NCBI GenBank assembly: GCA_028711675.1
Contig: JAQTRT010000088.1
Location: 1-10,749 of the forward strand
Direction of reading: 5' to 3'
DNA from: a bacterium
GTDB taxonomy: Bacteria; Spirochaetota; JAHITG01
DNA: 10,749 nt
Shown in pieces: positions 1 to 6,573 of the stretch. The position numbers and the translations under genes were made by a program. The notes under the pieces were generated by a model. It ran no database searches. It was not told the DNA's origin and worked only from the letters and a program-made list of their open reading frames with translations. The number at the start of each line of letters is the position of its first letter. The first letter of the stretch is position 1.

Positions 1-698
1 TTCTCGGTGAGCAGGTCCTCGCAGTACCCGAGATCAACGTCAAAGGCCATTTTGCTTGACTTGAATCCCAGGCCGAACCTGTAATCCACAGGCATCTTTT
101 CCCTGGAAGGCGATGACGAGGAGGAAATATCAGGCTGGTTGACATCCTGAAAGCTCATCCCGAACTTTAAAAAATCGCTGATAGTATACTGCAAACCAAG
201 GTCCAGGCTCAGGGCTGTGGCGCTGTAATCGCCTTTTGTTTCCTTGAAGAGCGAGACGACCTGGCCGGACCAGGCCAGCAGCTTGAGGTTCAGGCCTGTT
301 GACACTCTTTCGTTGATCCTGTACGCTGCCGACAGATGGACCAGGTTCTCTTTATAGTATTCCGTATACAGGAACCCGAAACCGGCGCCCAGGTTCATCC
401 GGGAGAGGAAGGAAGGCAGTGACTTAAGAGGATAGACTGCCTGGATATTCCCTTTGAAATTATTAGCGTTGTCCAGGCCCGGGTAAAGTGCCGCGCTTGA
501 CAGGGAAAAAGTAAAAGAGGAAAGGTTCATGATGCCTGCCGGGTTGATCAGCATGGCATTGATATCGTCCGCCAGTCCTGTGAAGGCGTAACCCAGGCCA
601 ATGACCCTGGCGCCTGCCTGCTCGATCTCCTGAAAGGCCGGATGACCGGGCCGGATGAGGAGTAAAATAAATATAAAACACAAAACGGCTTTTTTCAT
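1..698 (-). CDS. PorV/UPF0164/FadL-like outer-membrane protein, 3' part cut by window edge
   Basis: The frame is open from an ATG at 698 to the window edge (about 232 residues, no stop), so the C-terminus lies outside. AAGGAG at 709-704 sits 5 nt before the ATG. The protein starts with a lysine-flanked hydrophobic signal peptide (MKKAVLCFIFILLLI). It then shows the pattern G-A-R-V-I-G-L-G-Y-A-F-T-G-L-A-D-D-I-N-A with NPAG soon after, typical of the PorV/PorQ/UPF0164 group of FadL-related outer-membrane barrels. The rest alternates short amphipathic strands (GAGFGFLYTEYY, VSTGLNLKLLAWSG, TALSLDLGLQYTI). Family members are 14-strand-type barrels for transport of hydrophobic compounds or, as PorV, accessory proteins of secretion systems. 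Which role applies here cannot be told. It lies 108 bp downstream of a second, larger barrel gene and has its own promoter. Assignment to the superfamily is fairly secure; function is not. Confidence 0.8.
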   Translation of the reverse strand, partial: MKKAVLCFIFILLLIRPGHPAFQEIEQAGARVIGLGYAFTGLADDINAMLINPAGIMNLSSFTFSLSSAALYPGLDNANNFKGNIQAVYPLKSLPSFLSRMNLGAGFGFLYTEYYKENLVHLSAAYRINERVSTGLNLKLLAWSGQVVSLFKETKGDYSATALSLDLGLQYTISDFLKFGMSFQDVNQPDISSSSSPSREKMPVDYRFGLGFKSSKMAFDVDLGYCEDLLTE

Positions 699-722
699 AA
701 AAGCTCCTTTTAAAATTTCCGC

Positions 723-745
723 CACAAAGACACGAAGGCACAAAG
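723..745. repeat. Three tandem CACRAAG heptamers at 8-bp period
   Basis: CACAAAG (723-729), CACGAAG (731-737) and CACAAAG (739-745) follow one another with a single base between. They lie in the predicted 5' leader of the PorV-like gene, just downstream of its -10 box. From memory, similar CACAAAG/CACGAAG strings occur in many environmental bacterial genomes as dispersed intergenic sequences of unknown role; this was not searched. Confidence 0.6.
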
Positions 746-772
746 TATAAAAAACATTTTTAATCCTGTCAA
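744..772 (-). promoter_or_regulatory. Sigma70-type promoter for PorV-like gene
   Basis: On the minus strand TTGACA (772-767), a 17-bp spacer and TATACT (749-744) lie 46-75 bp upstream of the ATG at 698. The -35 box is a perfect match and the -10 box matches 5 of 6. It would give a leader of about 40 nt ending in the AAGGAG ribosome site. The large barrel gene stops at 807, so this promoter gives the PorV-like gene a transcript of its own. Confidence 0.65.
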
Positions 773-806
773 TTAATTTTCGTATTTCCTTATATTTACT
801 CATATT

Positions 807-3155
807 CTACCACCTGAAATAAGTATGGACATACAGCTTTTCCTGCATGTAATCCTCTTTTGTGGTCTCTCCCTGATAATCCTGCACAGCATATGTGAAA
901 CCGGCCATCAGGCCGAAAGCCCTTCCCCAGTACGATGCCGTATGGATGAACTCAACGGCAAAGGAATCCCGCAGGGCCCGTTCGTCGATATCGAGGATCT
1001 CGTCCGTGAGCAGCCTCTGGTAACCTATCATCACCCTGGTCCGCGGGGTCCACTGGTAAACGCATTCAAGGCCGCCGGCCTTCATCCTGTCCTGGGAAAG
1101 TTCCTTGTGTACGCGGTCCTGGATGGAATATTGGTATAGCCAGGAAATCTTGAATAAAGGAATGATATCGAACCGTTTGAACGGCGTATATGTGTATTTT
1201 ATCTTATGGAGCGTGGCGTAACTGATCCCGGCAGGTTTCTGTTCAAAGGAACATTCCCGGCTGAATTGGCTGATATCATATTTATTGTAGAAACTATTGA
1301 TCAAAATGAGCTTTTTAATGAATTCGCTGGTCATTCTTATCAGGAGGGTGTTGTTCAGATTATCTTTGTAATCCAGGGGATCCTTCACCACATTCCCCTG
1401 CTGGTCGATGGTATCGTTGGGAATGGTATCCTTGATGTACGCGGTCCTGTTCCTGACGTAGATCTCACTCGGTTCAAAGATCTTGTTCTTATAGATGACG
1501 TCCAGGTATTCCTTGTTGTTCATCTGATCATCGATCTCTTTCACGCTATAAATGCCTTTCAGGACAAAAAGGAACGGCCTGAAATAATTGAACGCGAGAT
1601 AGGCCGAGCCTCCTTTCGTCCCCTGCTCGTAAGGATAATCCGGCTTATCGTCATTCTCCTCATTATCAAAAATATTATTGTTGTTGTCATCCTCCCCTTC
1701 CCTGAACTCATAGCTGTCGTTATCGAACAGCAAAAAGTCCTCCTCGTAATCGGAAATGCCGTTATTGTTCTTGTCCAGGGTCTTAAAATTTATCCCGTCC
1801 CCCCCGTCAAAGATATCCAGATCATCCGTGATATCCGGGTAATCGTCATTATCGTCATTATCCTCGACAGCGAACCCGGCATCGTAATTCCAGTCGATGT
1901 TGAAGAGCTCAAGCCCGGCGTCCAGGTATCTGAATTCTTTCAGAAGCCTGATATAATATGCGTCGGCGTTCTCCACAGGATAAGTGATCCCGGGATCGCC
2001 CGGCATTCTTTTATAATTGGCCAGCCTGGAATATTCCGCGGAAAAATTAATGCCGAACACGGTGCCCTGGACATCCACAGCATAAAGGGAACGGCCTGTC
2101 AGCTCACCGTAATGCCATTCCACGACGCGCCTGTTTTTGTAATCTTTTACATTGCCGGCTGCTGTGGCGATGCGGATGTAAGGATCGTCCGAGACATAGC
2201 CGTTCATGTTCTTGTCCGTCCTGTAGCTGATGTAATAATCATTGGCCACATCAAAATAAAATCGCACGTCATTTACTCCGGTATAACCGGACAGGTCGAA
2301 CCAGAAATCGATATAACGCGTGCCGTTGGCCTCCTGGTGATCGTTCACGGGATTGGACCAGTAAATACTGCATTTGGAACCAGTAATATTGTTCCGGAAT
2401 GCCAGCTCCGGCCTTTCCACGCCGTTGATAAGGACTCTGATGCTGTACACGGCGGAGCCGGCCTGGTCATCGTCAGGCGTAGCGTCACTGAAACGGACGC
2501 TGATGCCTTTATACATACTGTTCCGTTCCGAGCCGGCGAACGGGTCCAGATAAGCTTTTTGGTTGATACCCTGAAGGGTATTATGCTGGTTCACGTAAGA
2601 GAGCCCCATTTTCAGGTCCGGGGCCAGGTCAAAGCCGAGACGGGTGGCGATGAAATATTCGTCCATATCAGGGCCGTTCATATCCTCCCCTACGTTCTCC
2701 TCCCATTTCCAGTTAATAGTGGTCTCGTACTGGAAATCCGTGCGGGTAAAAAGCAAGGTGAACCGGTCCAGATACCACGGGATCTGCGAATCAAATTTAA
2801 AGCCCTGCTGCTGCCTGTAAAGATAACTCGGTCCGAACAGGGTTTTCTTCAGGGTCAGCGAAGTGAATTTGGTCGGGGTCCGGCCCAGTTCGATCATGTT
2901 CTTCACATTATCGTAGGTCTCGTAGAGCACGATATGGGAGCGGAACTCATCGATCCAGGCCTTGTCATAAAGGCCGATAACAGAAGACCCGGACGGATGG
3001 CCGCCAATGCGGCTGGCGTTATCTTCTATATAGAAGAGTTTCTCGCCGTACATAAAATGGGAACCGAAGATATCGTAATAATCATACTGCACGGCATTGA
3101 GGAATCGCAGGAAGAGAAGGTTCAGGATGAAGGTGAAAAAAATTATTTTATTCAT
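807..3155 (-). CDS. Large outer-membrane beta-barrel protein with EF-hand-like calcium loops
   Basis: The 782-residue product begins with a signal peptide (about 1-21, cleavage near FLNA). It ends in an aromatic outer-membrane signature (VHTYFRW), the C-terminal strand signal read by the BAM machinery. Aromatic-rich alternating strands fill residues 100-220, 345-425 and 515-782. Residues about 222-330 look like an inserted beta-sandwich. An acidic segment at 431-507 holds two complete EF-hand-type loops with ligands at positions 1, 3, 5, 9 and 12: D461-N463-N465-D469-E472 and D489-N491-N493-D497-E500. A partial loop lies at D314-N318. This suggests a calcium-stabilised extracellular loop. The ATG at 3155 has AAGGAAGG at 3167-3160. 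The gene follows the LacI-type regulator by 23 bp, so both probably share a transcript and the barrel may be regulated by the substrate the regulator senses. The substrate is unknown, and I do not recognise a named family. Confidence 0.8.
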   Translation of the reverse strand: MNKIIFFTFILNLLFLRFLNAVQYDYYDIFGSHFMYGEKLFYIEDNASRIGGHPSGSSVIGLYDKAWIDEFRSHIVLYETYDNVKNMIELGRTPTKFTSLTLKKTLFGPSYLYRQQQGFKFDSQIPWYLDRFTLLFTRTDFQYETTINWKWEENVGEDMNGPDMDEYFIATRLGFDLAPDLKMGLSYVNQHNTLQGINQKAYLDPFAGSERNSMYKGISVRFSDATPDDDQAGSAVYSIRVLINGVERPELAFRNNITGSKCSIYWSNPVNDHQEANGTRYIDFWFDLSGYTGVNDVRFYFDVANDYYISYRTDKNMNGYVSDDPYIRIATAAGNVKDYKNRRVVEWHYGELTGRSLYAVDVQGTVFGINFSAEYSRLANYKRMPGDPGITYPVENADAYYIRLLKEFRYLDAGLELFNIDWNYDAGFAVEDNDDNDDYPDITDDLDIFDGGDGINFKTLDKNNNGISDYEEDFLLFDNDSYEFREGEDDNNNNIFDNEENDDKPDYPYEQGTKGGSAYLAFNYFRPFLFVLKGIYSVKEIDDQMNNKEYLDVIYKNKIFEPSEIYVRNRTAYIKDTIPNDTIDQQGNVVKDPLDYKDNLNNTLLIRMTSEFIKKLILINSFYNKYDISQFSRECSFEQKPAGISYATLHKIKYTYTPFKRFDIIPLFKISWLYQYSIQDRVHKELSQDRMKAGGLECVYQWTPRTRVMIGYQRLLTDEILDIDERALRDSFAVEFIHTASYWGRAFGLMAGFTYAVQDYQGETTKEDYMQEKLYVHTYFRW

Positions 3156-3178
3156 AATTCCTTCCTTAAAAAAATATT

Positions 3179-4234
3179 CTATGAAAAGACCGGCACCCCT
3201 GTGTTTATCTTTTTAACACTGTCCCGGACGACCAGTTCCGGTTTTATTTTTATCCGGATATGCTCTTTTTTCACGCCTGTAATGAGGGTCACCAGTTTAG
3301 CCACGGCTATGCGCCCCATGTCGAACAGCGGCTGGCGGATAGTAGTGAGCCCCGGGTTGGTATAGGAGGAGATGGTATAATCATCGAACCCGATGATGGA
3401 AACATCTTTTGGTACCAGGATATAATTTTCACCCATGGCCTTGATGGCGCCGATGGCCTGGTCATCGTTATTGGCCAGGACAGCCGTGATCTCTTTCTGG
3501 CCGCGGATGACGTTCTTCATCTGCCGGTAGCCCTGTTCCAGACTCGTGAGATATTTGTCGGCCCGGATAAAATCAGCCGCATATCTCTCATTAAAAAGAC
3601 CGGACTGTTTCATGTACTTCACGTAAGCTTCCAGCCTTTCCCTGTGGTCATGGGAGGAGACGTCACCGGTCAGGAAACAGATATTCCTGTGTCCGGCTTC
3701 AAAAAGGTGCTGAAGGGCCAGGCGGATGCCTTCATCGTTATCGATCTCGATATGATTCGTCTCCCCGTTTGGCAGCACGTTGTTCATCACGATATAAGGG
3801 TATTTCTCCTGTTCCGCGTCGAGGATATACCGGCTGTCCTTGTTGCTGAGGAGCAGGATAATGCCGTCGATCCTGTTCTCCCTCAGTATGTTCAGGATAC
3901 CCTGTTCGTGGACCCTTTTTTCGTAAAGGGAGAAGTGGAGCAGGTTATAATTGTATTCGATGCAGTAGTCAAAGATGCCGTTCGTCACCTCGTTCAGGTA
4001 ATTCCCGAAAAGTTCGGACCCGGACTGGACCACAATGCCGATGTTGAGCGTTTTGGCCTTGACCAGGCGGGGCTTGAAGTTATACCGTTCGATGATATTC
4101 TGTATCCTGATGCGGGTGTCGCTCCGGACATTCTCTTTATTGTTCAAAACGCGCGACACTGTGGCAGGCGAGACCTTTGCCCTGGCCGCGATCTTGTATA
4201 TACTTTGTTTCGTAATTGTTTCATTATGTTTCAT
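3179..4234 (-). CDS. LacI/GalR-family transcriptional regulator
   Basis: The 351-residue protein has an N-terminal LacI helix-turn-helix (SIYKIAARAKVSPATVSRVL, about residues 11-30). The periplasmic-binding-protein-like effector domain follows (from NIGIVVQSGS to the C-terminus), with typical elements such as DGIILLLSN, GHRNICFLTGD, FDDYTISSYTNPGLTTIRQP and GRIAVAKLV. Such proteins bind a palindromic operator as dimers and usually sense a sugar or related metabolite. The linker between the domains (YNFKPRLVKAKTLNIG) is about three residues shorter than usual and lacks the common ALARSL hinge helix pattern. I chose the ATG at 4234 rather than the in-frame TTG at 4252, because the TTG lies upstream of the -10 box. 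With the ATG the mRNA would be leaderless. The ligand is unknown. Downstream linkage to a large outer-membrane barrel suggests control of uptake of, or attachment to, a nutrient. Confidence 0.93.
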   Translation of the reverse strand: MKHNETITKQSIYKIAARAKVSPATVSRVLNNKENVRSDTRIRIQNIIERYNFKPRLVKAKTLNIGIVVQSGSELFGNYLNEVTNGIFDYCIEYNYNLLHFSLYEKRVHEQGILNILRENRIDGIILLLSNKDSRYILDAEQEKYPYIVMNNVLPNGETNHIEIDNDEGIRLALQHLFEAGHRNICFLTGDVSSHDHRERLEAYVKYMKQSGLFNERYAADFIRADKYLTSLEQGYRQMKNVIRGQKEITAVLANNDDQAIGAIKAMGENYILVPKDVSIIGFDDYTISSYTNPGLTTIRQPLFDMGRIAVAKLVTLITGVKKEHIRIKIKPELVVRDSVKKINTGVPVFS

Positions 4235-4241
4235 AATTAAT

Positions 4242-4269
4242 ATTATAATCAACTATTTCCAAAAGTCAA
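4242..4269 (-). promoter_or_regulatory. Sigma70-type promoter for the LacI-type gene (leaderless)
   Basis: On the minus strand TTGACT (4269-4264), a 16-bp spacer and a perfect TATAAT (4247-4242) are followed after 7 nt by the ATG at 4234. Transcription would start at or within a base or two of that ATG. No Shine-Dalgarno sequence precedes the ATG. The AT-rich box contains the 8-bp palindrome TAATATTA, which could help autoregulation, but this is weak evidence. Confidence 0.75.
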
Positions 4270-4299
4270 GTTTTTTTTCATGTTTTTTAAGGCCGCTCG

Positions 4300-4432
4300 G
4301 GGGGGACGGTGCTTGACATTGTGACATTTTTTTAATGTAGCGGTGTACCTTCAGGTGCGCCGTTCATTGGAAATAAAAAGTAAACAATTCCAGCTGTTAT
4401 AAAAATGTCACAATGTCAAGCACCGTCCCCCC
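4300..4432. mobile_element. 133-bp MITE/REPIN-like element with perfect 32-bp terminal inverted repeats
   Basis: Bases 4300-4331 and 4401-4432 are perfect reverse complements (32 of 32), separated by 69 bp. The arm begins with a run of G, then GACGGTGCTTGACATTGTG and a T-run. The outer end (GGGGAC...TTGACA) resembles dispersed sequences I associate with IS200-like/RAYT transposases in environmental bacteria; this is recollection, not a search result. No transposase is encoded and no target-site duplication is visible, which fits a non-autonomous, RAYT-mobilised element. The right arm overlaps the 3' end of the thioesterase gene and provides its stop codon. The left arm ends 30 bp upstream of the -35 box of the LacI-type gene. 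As RNA the arms could form a very strong stem and may limit read-through between the two genes, although no U-tract typical of intrinsic termination follows. Confidence 0.75.
4339..4364. repeat. Internal hairpin of the inverted-repeat element
   Basis: Bases 4339-4349 pair with 4354-4364 as an 11-bp stem (8 Watson-Crick pairs, 3 G-T) around a TTCA loop (core TACC-TTCA-GGTG). It sits nearly centrally inside the 69-bp interior, so the whole element would fold as a long outer stem capped by a second hairpin. Confidence 0.65.
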
Positions 4433-5180
4433 TGGATTTCCAGCCTGTCCTGACCCGGCAGATCTCTTTGTTGTCGCTTTTCCGGATAACGGCGTTCAAA
4501 AAAACAGGCTGCTCTTCCGGGATCCGCTCGCTTCTGATGAACACTTCATCATTATAAAAGGCCTCAGCCTGGTAATTGATCTCGAAGGACGCGATATCGT
4601 ATTTCGTCCTCATCTCCATACCAAAATCATCCATGATCCATTCCGCGTATTTCACGTTATTCACGTGATTGTTGATATCGAGGTCGCTTACGCGCACACG
4701 GAAAGGAAGGGACTCCTTTTCCGGCTTGCAGAGCGCTAGTCTCTCCAGTTTCTCGTCCAGGCCTTCCCGTTCCTTCGTGAAAGGCCACTGCTTAATGAAG
4801 GTATCAAGCCTCTGAGGCCGCCTGGTATTGAGATCAATGATAAGCCAGCCCGTTGTGGCCTTTCCGAGTGTCTTGCCTTTCGCGTCCAGGACCAGGAAAT
4901 CCCTGAGCGCGAAGAGTCCGTCCGCGCCCTTGGACCATGTTTCCACAAGGATCTTCTCGTTCCATCGGGGCAGGATCTCCATCCTGACCAGCATCCGGGA
5001 GAGGACCCAGATCTGGTTCCTTTCCAGGAGGAAGCTCATGCCGCCTTCCAGCGCATCCGCATGGTTCCCTGCCGCATCCTGGAAATAATTGCATAAGGCC
5101 GTAAGCGTGGCCTTTCCCTTCATGTCCACTTCATACGATTTGATCCTGAATTCCTCTTTCCAGATGCTTGGCCCGCTCAT
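4416..5180 (-). CDS. Acyl-ACP thioesterase (FatA/FatB-like)
   Basis: The 254-residue protein has the double hot-dog layout of acyl-[acyl-carrier-protein] thioesterases, which release free fatty acids from acyl-ACP in the cytoplasm. The N-terminal half carries CNYFQDAAGNHADALEGG (residues 30-47) and IWVLSRM. The second half has the catalytic loop SDLDINNHVNNVKYAEW (165-181), with D168, N170 and H172 in the positions of the plant FatB catalytic Asp, Asn and His. E206 in NYQAEA matches the catalytic Glu of the plant REC motif, with Ala in place of the Cys. The ATG at 5180 is preceded by AAGGGAG at 5196-5190. The last residues (about R250 to A254) and the TGA are encoded by the terminal inverted repeat of the element at 4300-4432, so the natural C-terminus has been altered. 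The core domain ends before this point, so activity is probably kept. Confidence 0.9.
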   Translation of the reverse strand: MSGPSIWKEEFRIKSYEVDMKGKATLTALCNYFQDAAGNHADALEGGMSFLLERNQIWVLSRMLVRMEILPRWNEKILVETWSKGADGLFALRDFLVLDAKGKTLGKATTGWLIIDLNTRRPQRLDTFIKQWPFTKEREGLDEKLERLALCKPEKESLPFRVRVSDLDINNHVNNVKYAEWIMDDFGMEMRTKYDIASFEINYQAEAFYNDEVFIRSERIPEEQPVFLNAVIRKSDNKEICRVRTGWKSRGDGA

Positions 5181-5206
5181 GATCTCATTCTCCCTTTTGT
5201 GCTATA

Positions 5207-5234
5207 TTTATAATCCATAAAAATGGAAAGTCAA
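5207..5234 (-). promoter_or_regulatory. Sigma70-type promoter for the thioesterase gene
   Basis: On the minus strand TTGACT (5234-5229), a 16-bp spacer and TATAAA (5212-5207) would start transcription near 5200. The leader is about 20 nt and contains AAGGGAG at 5196-5190. Both boxes match the consensus at 5 of 6 positions. Confidence 0.7.
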
Positions 5235-5317
5235 ATACAGCCGGACGAAAAACCGCAAACACCCGGTCCACCCCTTAAATCATTAAATCATATCCCACTT
5301 CCCCGGATAAAAAATGC

Positions 5318-5345
5318 TTGACACGAGAATCTATTCATTTATAAT
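5318..5345 (+). promoter_or_regulatory. Consensus sigma70-type promoter for the membrane-protein operon
   Basis: TTGACA (5318-5323), a 16-bp spacer and TATAAT (5340-5345) are perfect matches to both consensus hexamers. Transcription should start near 5352, leaving a leader of about 93 nt before the ATG at 5445. The stretch between this promoter and the divergent thioesterase promoter (5235-5317) shows nothing else recognisable. Confidence 0.8.
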
Positions 5346-5358
5346 GGAACAAATACAA

Positions 5359-5396
5359 GGGCAGATCATAAACAGGGCTTTAAAATGGATCTGCTC
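5359..5396 (+). promoter_or_regulatory. Hairpin in the 5' leader of the membrane-protein operon
   Basis: Bases 5359-5367 (GGGCAGATC) pair with 5388-5396 (GATCTGCTC) as a 9-bp stem with one G-T pair and a 20-nt loop. It lies just after the predicted transcription start and well before the AAGGAG at 5432-5437. I recognise no known riboswitch class. It may stabilise the mRNA or act in regulation. Confidence 0.45.
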
Positions 5397-5444
5397 CATC
5401 ATATACCGGGCAGCTGAAAATCCCATCAAAGAAGGAGAACAGGA

Positions 5445-6245
5445 ATGAAAATTTCAAAATTCATTTGGACCTTAACAATATCCATCGTGCTCATCAATAT
5501 CTTTCTTTTTATCACGCGCATCGGCGGTGAACCGGTCCAGCTCATCACAGGCGATCTTCTGCCTGTCCTCTGTTCATTCATGGCTATCATCGGCCTGTTC
5601 TCCGCTTTTACGAGCTTTAAGACATGGGACCAGGCCAAGGTCTCCTGGATGCTCCTTTTGACGGGTATTTTCTCATGGTTCATCGCAGAGGCCATATATT
5701 TCTTCTTTGAAGTAATAAAAAAATATAATATGGAGGAATTATATCCCAGCGCAGCCGACGTGTTCTGGCTCTTCGGTTATATCCCCCTGTTCACGGGAAT
5801 GATCCTTCTTATCATCGGATATAAAAAAAGCGGGCTTACGTTCGGCCCGTGGAAGAGCCGGCTCCTGCTCATAGGCTTCCTTTTCCTCATCATTACCGGC
5901 GGGCTCATCATCAAGCTCCTGATACCCATTATTAAAGATACGGAAACACCCCCCCTGGGAAAATTCGTTTATCTTTTCTACCCCATCGGAGACCTCTGCC
6001 TGCTTCTGCCTGTCGGTTTGCTGGCCTATATCACCAGTCTTTTCGGAAAAGGCGTTTTTTCCAGGCCCTGGCAATACATCACCCTCGGGTTCCTGCTCTT
6101 TGCCATTTCGGATATCCTGTATTCGTATCTCAGCTGGTTGAGCCTGTATAAGGCAGGTTCCGTAACGGATTTCGGATGGAACATCGGCTATCTACTTGTG
6201 GCTATCGCCGGATTTTACCAGAATAAGCTGGTGAGATCAGCTTAA
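5445..6245 (+). CDS. Eight-helix integral membrane protein, sensor-module-like
   Basis: The 266-residue protein is almost entirely hydrophobic. Predicted membrane helices lie at about 6-24, 38-57, 66-90, 106-126, 139-162, 174-199, 209-233 and 242-259. Two motifs stand out: YPSAADVFWLFGYIPL (100-115) and LFYPIGDLCLLLPVGLLAY (177-195). From general knowledge, P-S-x-A-D-x-x-Y-L-x-x-Y patterns mark the membrane sensory part of some PAS/GGDEF/histidine-kinase proteins in bacteria and archaea. Here no cytoplasmic output domain follows; the protein ends 7 residues after the last helix. The ATG has AAGGAG at 5432-5437 (7-nt spacing). A small soluble protein gene follows after 22 bp and may be its partner. 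The stimulus or function is unknown. Confidence 0.8.
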   Translation: MKISKFIWTLTISIVLINIFLFITRIGGEPVQLITGDLLPVLCSFMAIIGLFSAFTSFKTWDQAKVSWMLLLTGIFSWFIAEAIYFFFEVIKKYNMEELYPSAADVFWLFGYIPLFTGMILLIIGYKKSGLTFGPWKSRLLLIGFLFLIITGGLIIKLLIPIIKDTETPPLGKFVYLFYPIGDLCLLLPVGLLAYITSLFGKGVFSRPWQYITLGFLLFAISDILYSYLSWLSLYKAGSVTDFGWNIGYLLVAIAGFYQNKLVRSA

Positions 6246-6267
6246 TCTGTTTTAAAGGAGAAAAATT

Positions 6268-6498
6268 TTGAGTAATCCCATATGCGAAAAAATAATCGAT
6301 CTGCTCACCCCTAACCTGGGAAAGAATATGGCAATAGCCACACTGGATGTGCAGACCCAGAAGATCGGTAAAACATCCGATACCCTGTCAAGACAGGATT
6401 TGTTCTCTTTATCTGAAAAGATCAAGACCGGTATCAAGATCTTCGTGGGCACGGAAAAGGCAAATGAAATTGCCGCAAAGATAACAAATATCAACTGA
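6268..6498 (+). CDS. Small helical protein of unknown function
   Basis: This 76-residue protein starts with TTG. AGGAG at 6256-6260 is placed 7 nt before it, and no other in-frame start gives a comparable site. It is predicted to be mostly alpha-helical: an N-terminal helix (CEKIIDLLTPNLGKNMAIATLDVQ), a polar turn, and two further helices (LFSLSEKIKTGIKIF and GTEKANEIAAKI). It has no signal peptide or membrane segment, and I see no catalytic motif. The 22-bp gap after the membrane protein gene and the lack of a promoter between them indicate one operon. A role as a soluble partner of the membrane protein is inference from position only. Confidence 0.72.
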   Translation: MSNPICEKIIDLLTPNLGKNMAIATLDVQTQKIGKTSDTLSRQDLFSLSEKIKTGIKIFVGTEKANEIAAKITNIN

Positions 6499-6573
6499 AC
6501 ACGTTTTCCCTGCAACCAGCCTCAGCCGCTCTCACCTCCCGTATGCTCCCGGTCTTCCTATGGATTTGCAATT

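Noticed and set aside
463..741. A 92-codon minus-strand frame beginning MPSCLCGGNF
   Set aside because: It overlaps the PorV-like gene in another frame, lacks domain features, and its start lies in the CACRAAG repeat.
1206..3365. A 719-codon open frame on the plus strand antisense to the large barrel gene
   Set aside because: It has no ribosome site, no recognisable domain and a composition typical of an antisense shadow (Val/Ile-rich from complementing Asp/Asn/Tyr codons). The minus-strand frame has a signal peptide, EF-hand loops and a C-terminal barrel signature.
4235..4252. TTG start adding six residues to the LacI-type protein
   Set aside because: The TTG lies upstream of a perfect -10 box for this gene, and the extra residues (MIIILI) are encoded by promoter sequence.
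4320..4412. TGTGA/TCACA in the inverted repeat as a CRP site controlled by the cyclase
   Set aside because: The half-sites are about 80 bp apart, not 6 bp, and are explained by the terminal repeats.
4313..4419. TTGACA in both arms of the inverted-repeat element as a promoter
   Set aside because: No -10 box stands at 15-18 bp from either copy; the nearest TATAAC is only 12 bp away.
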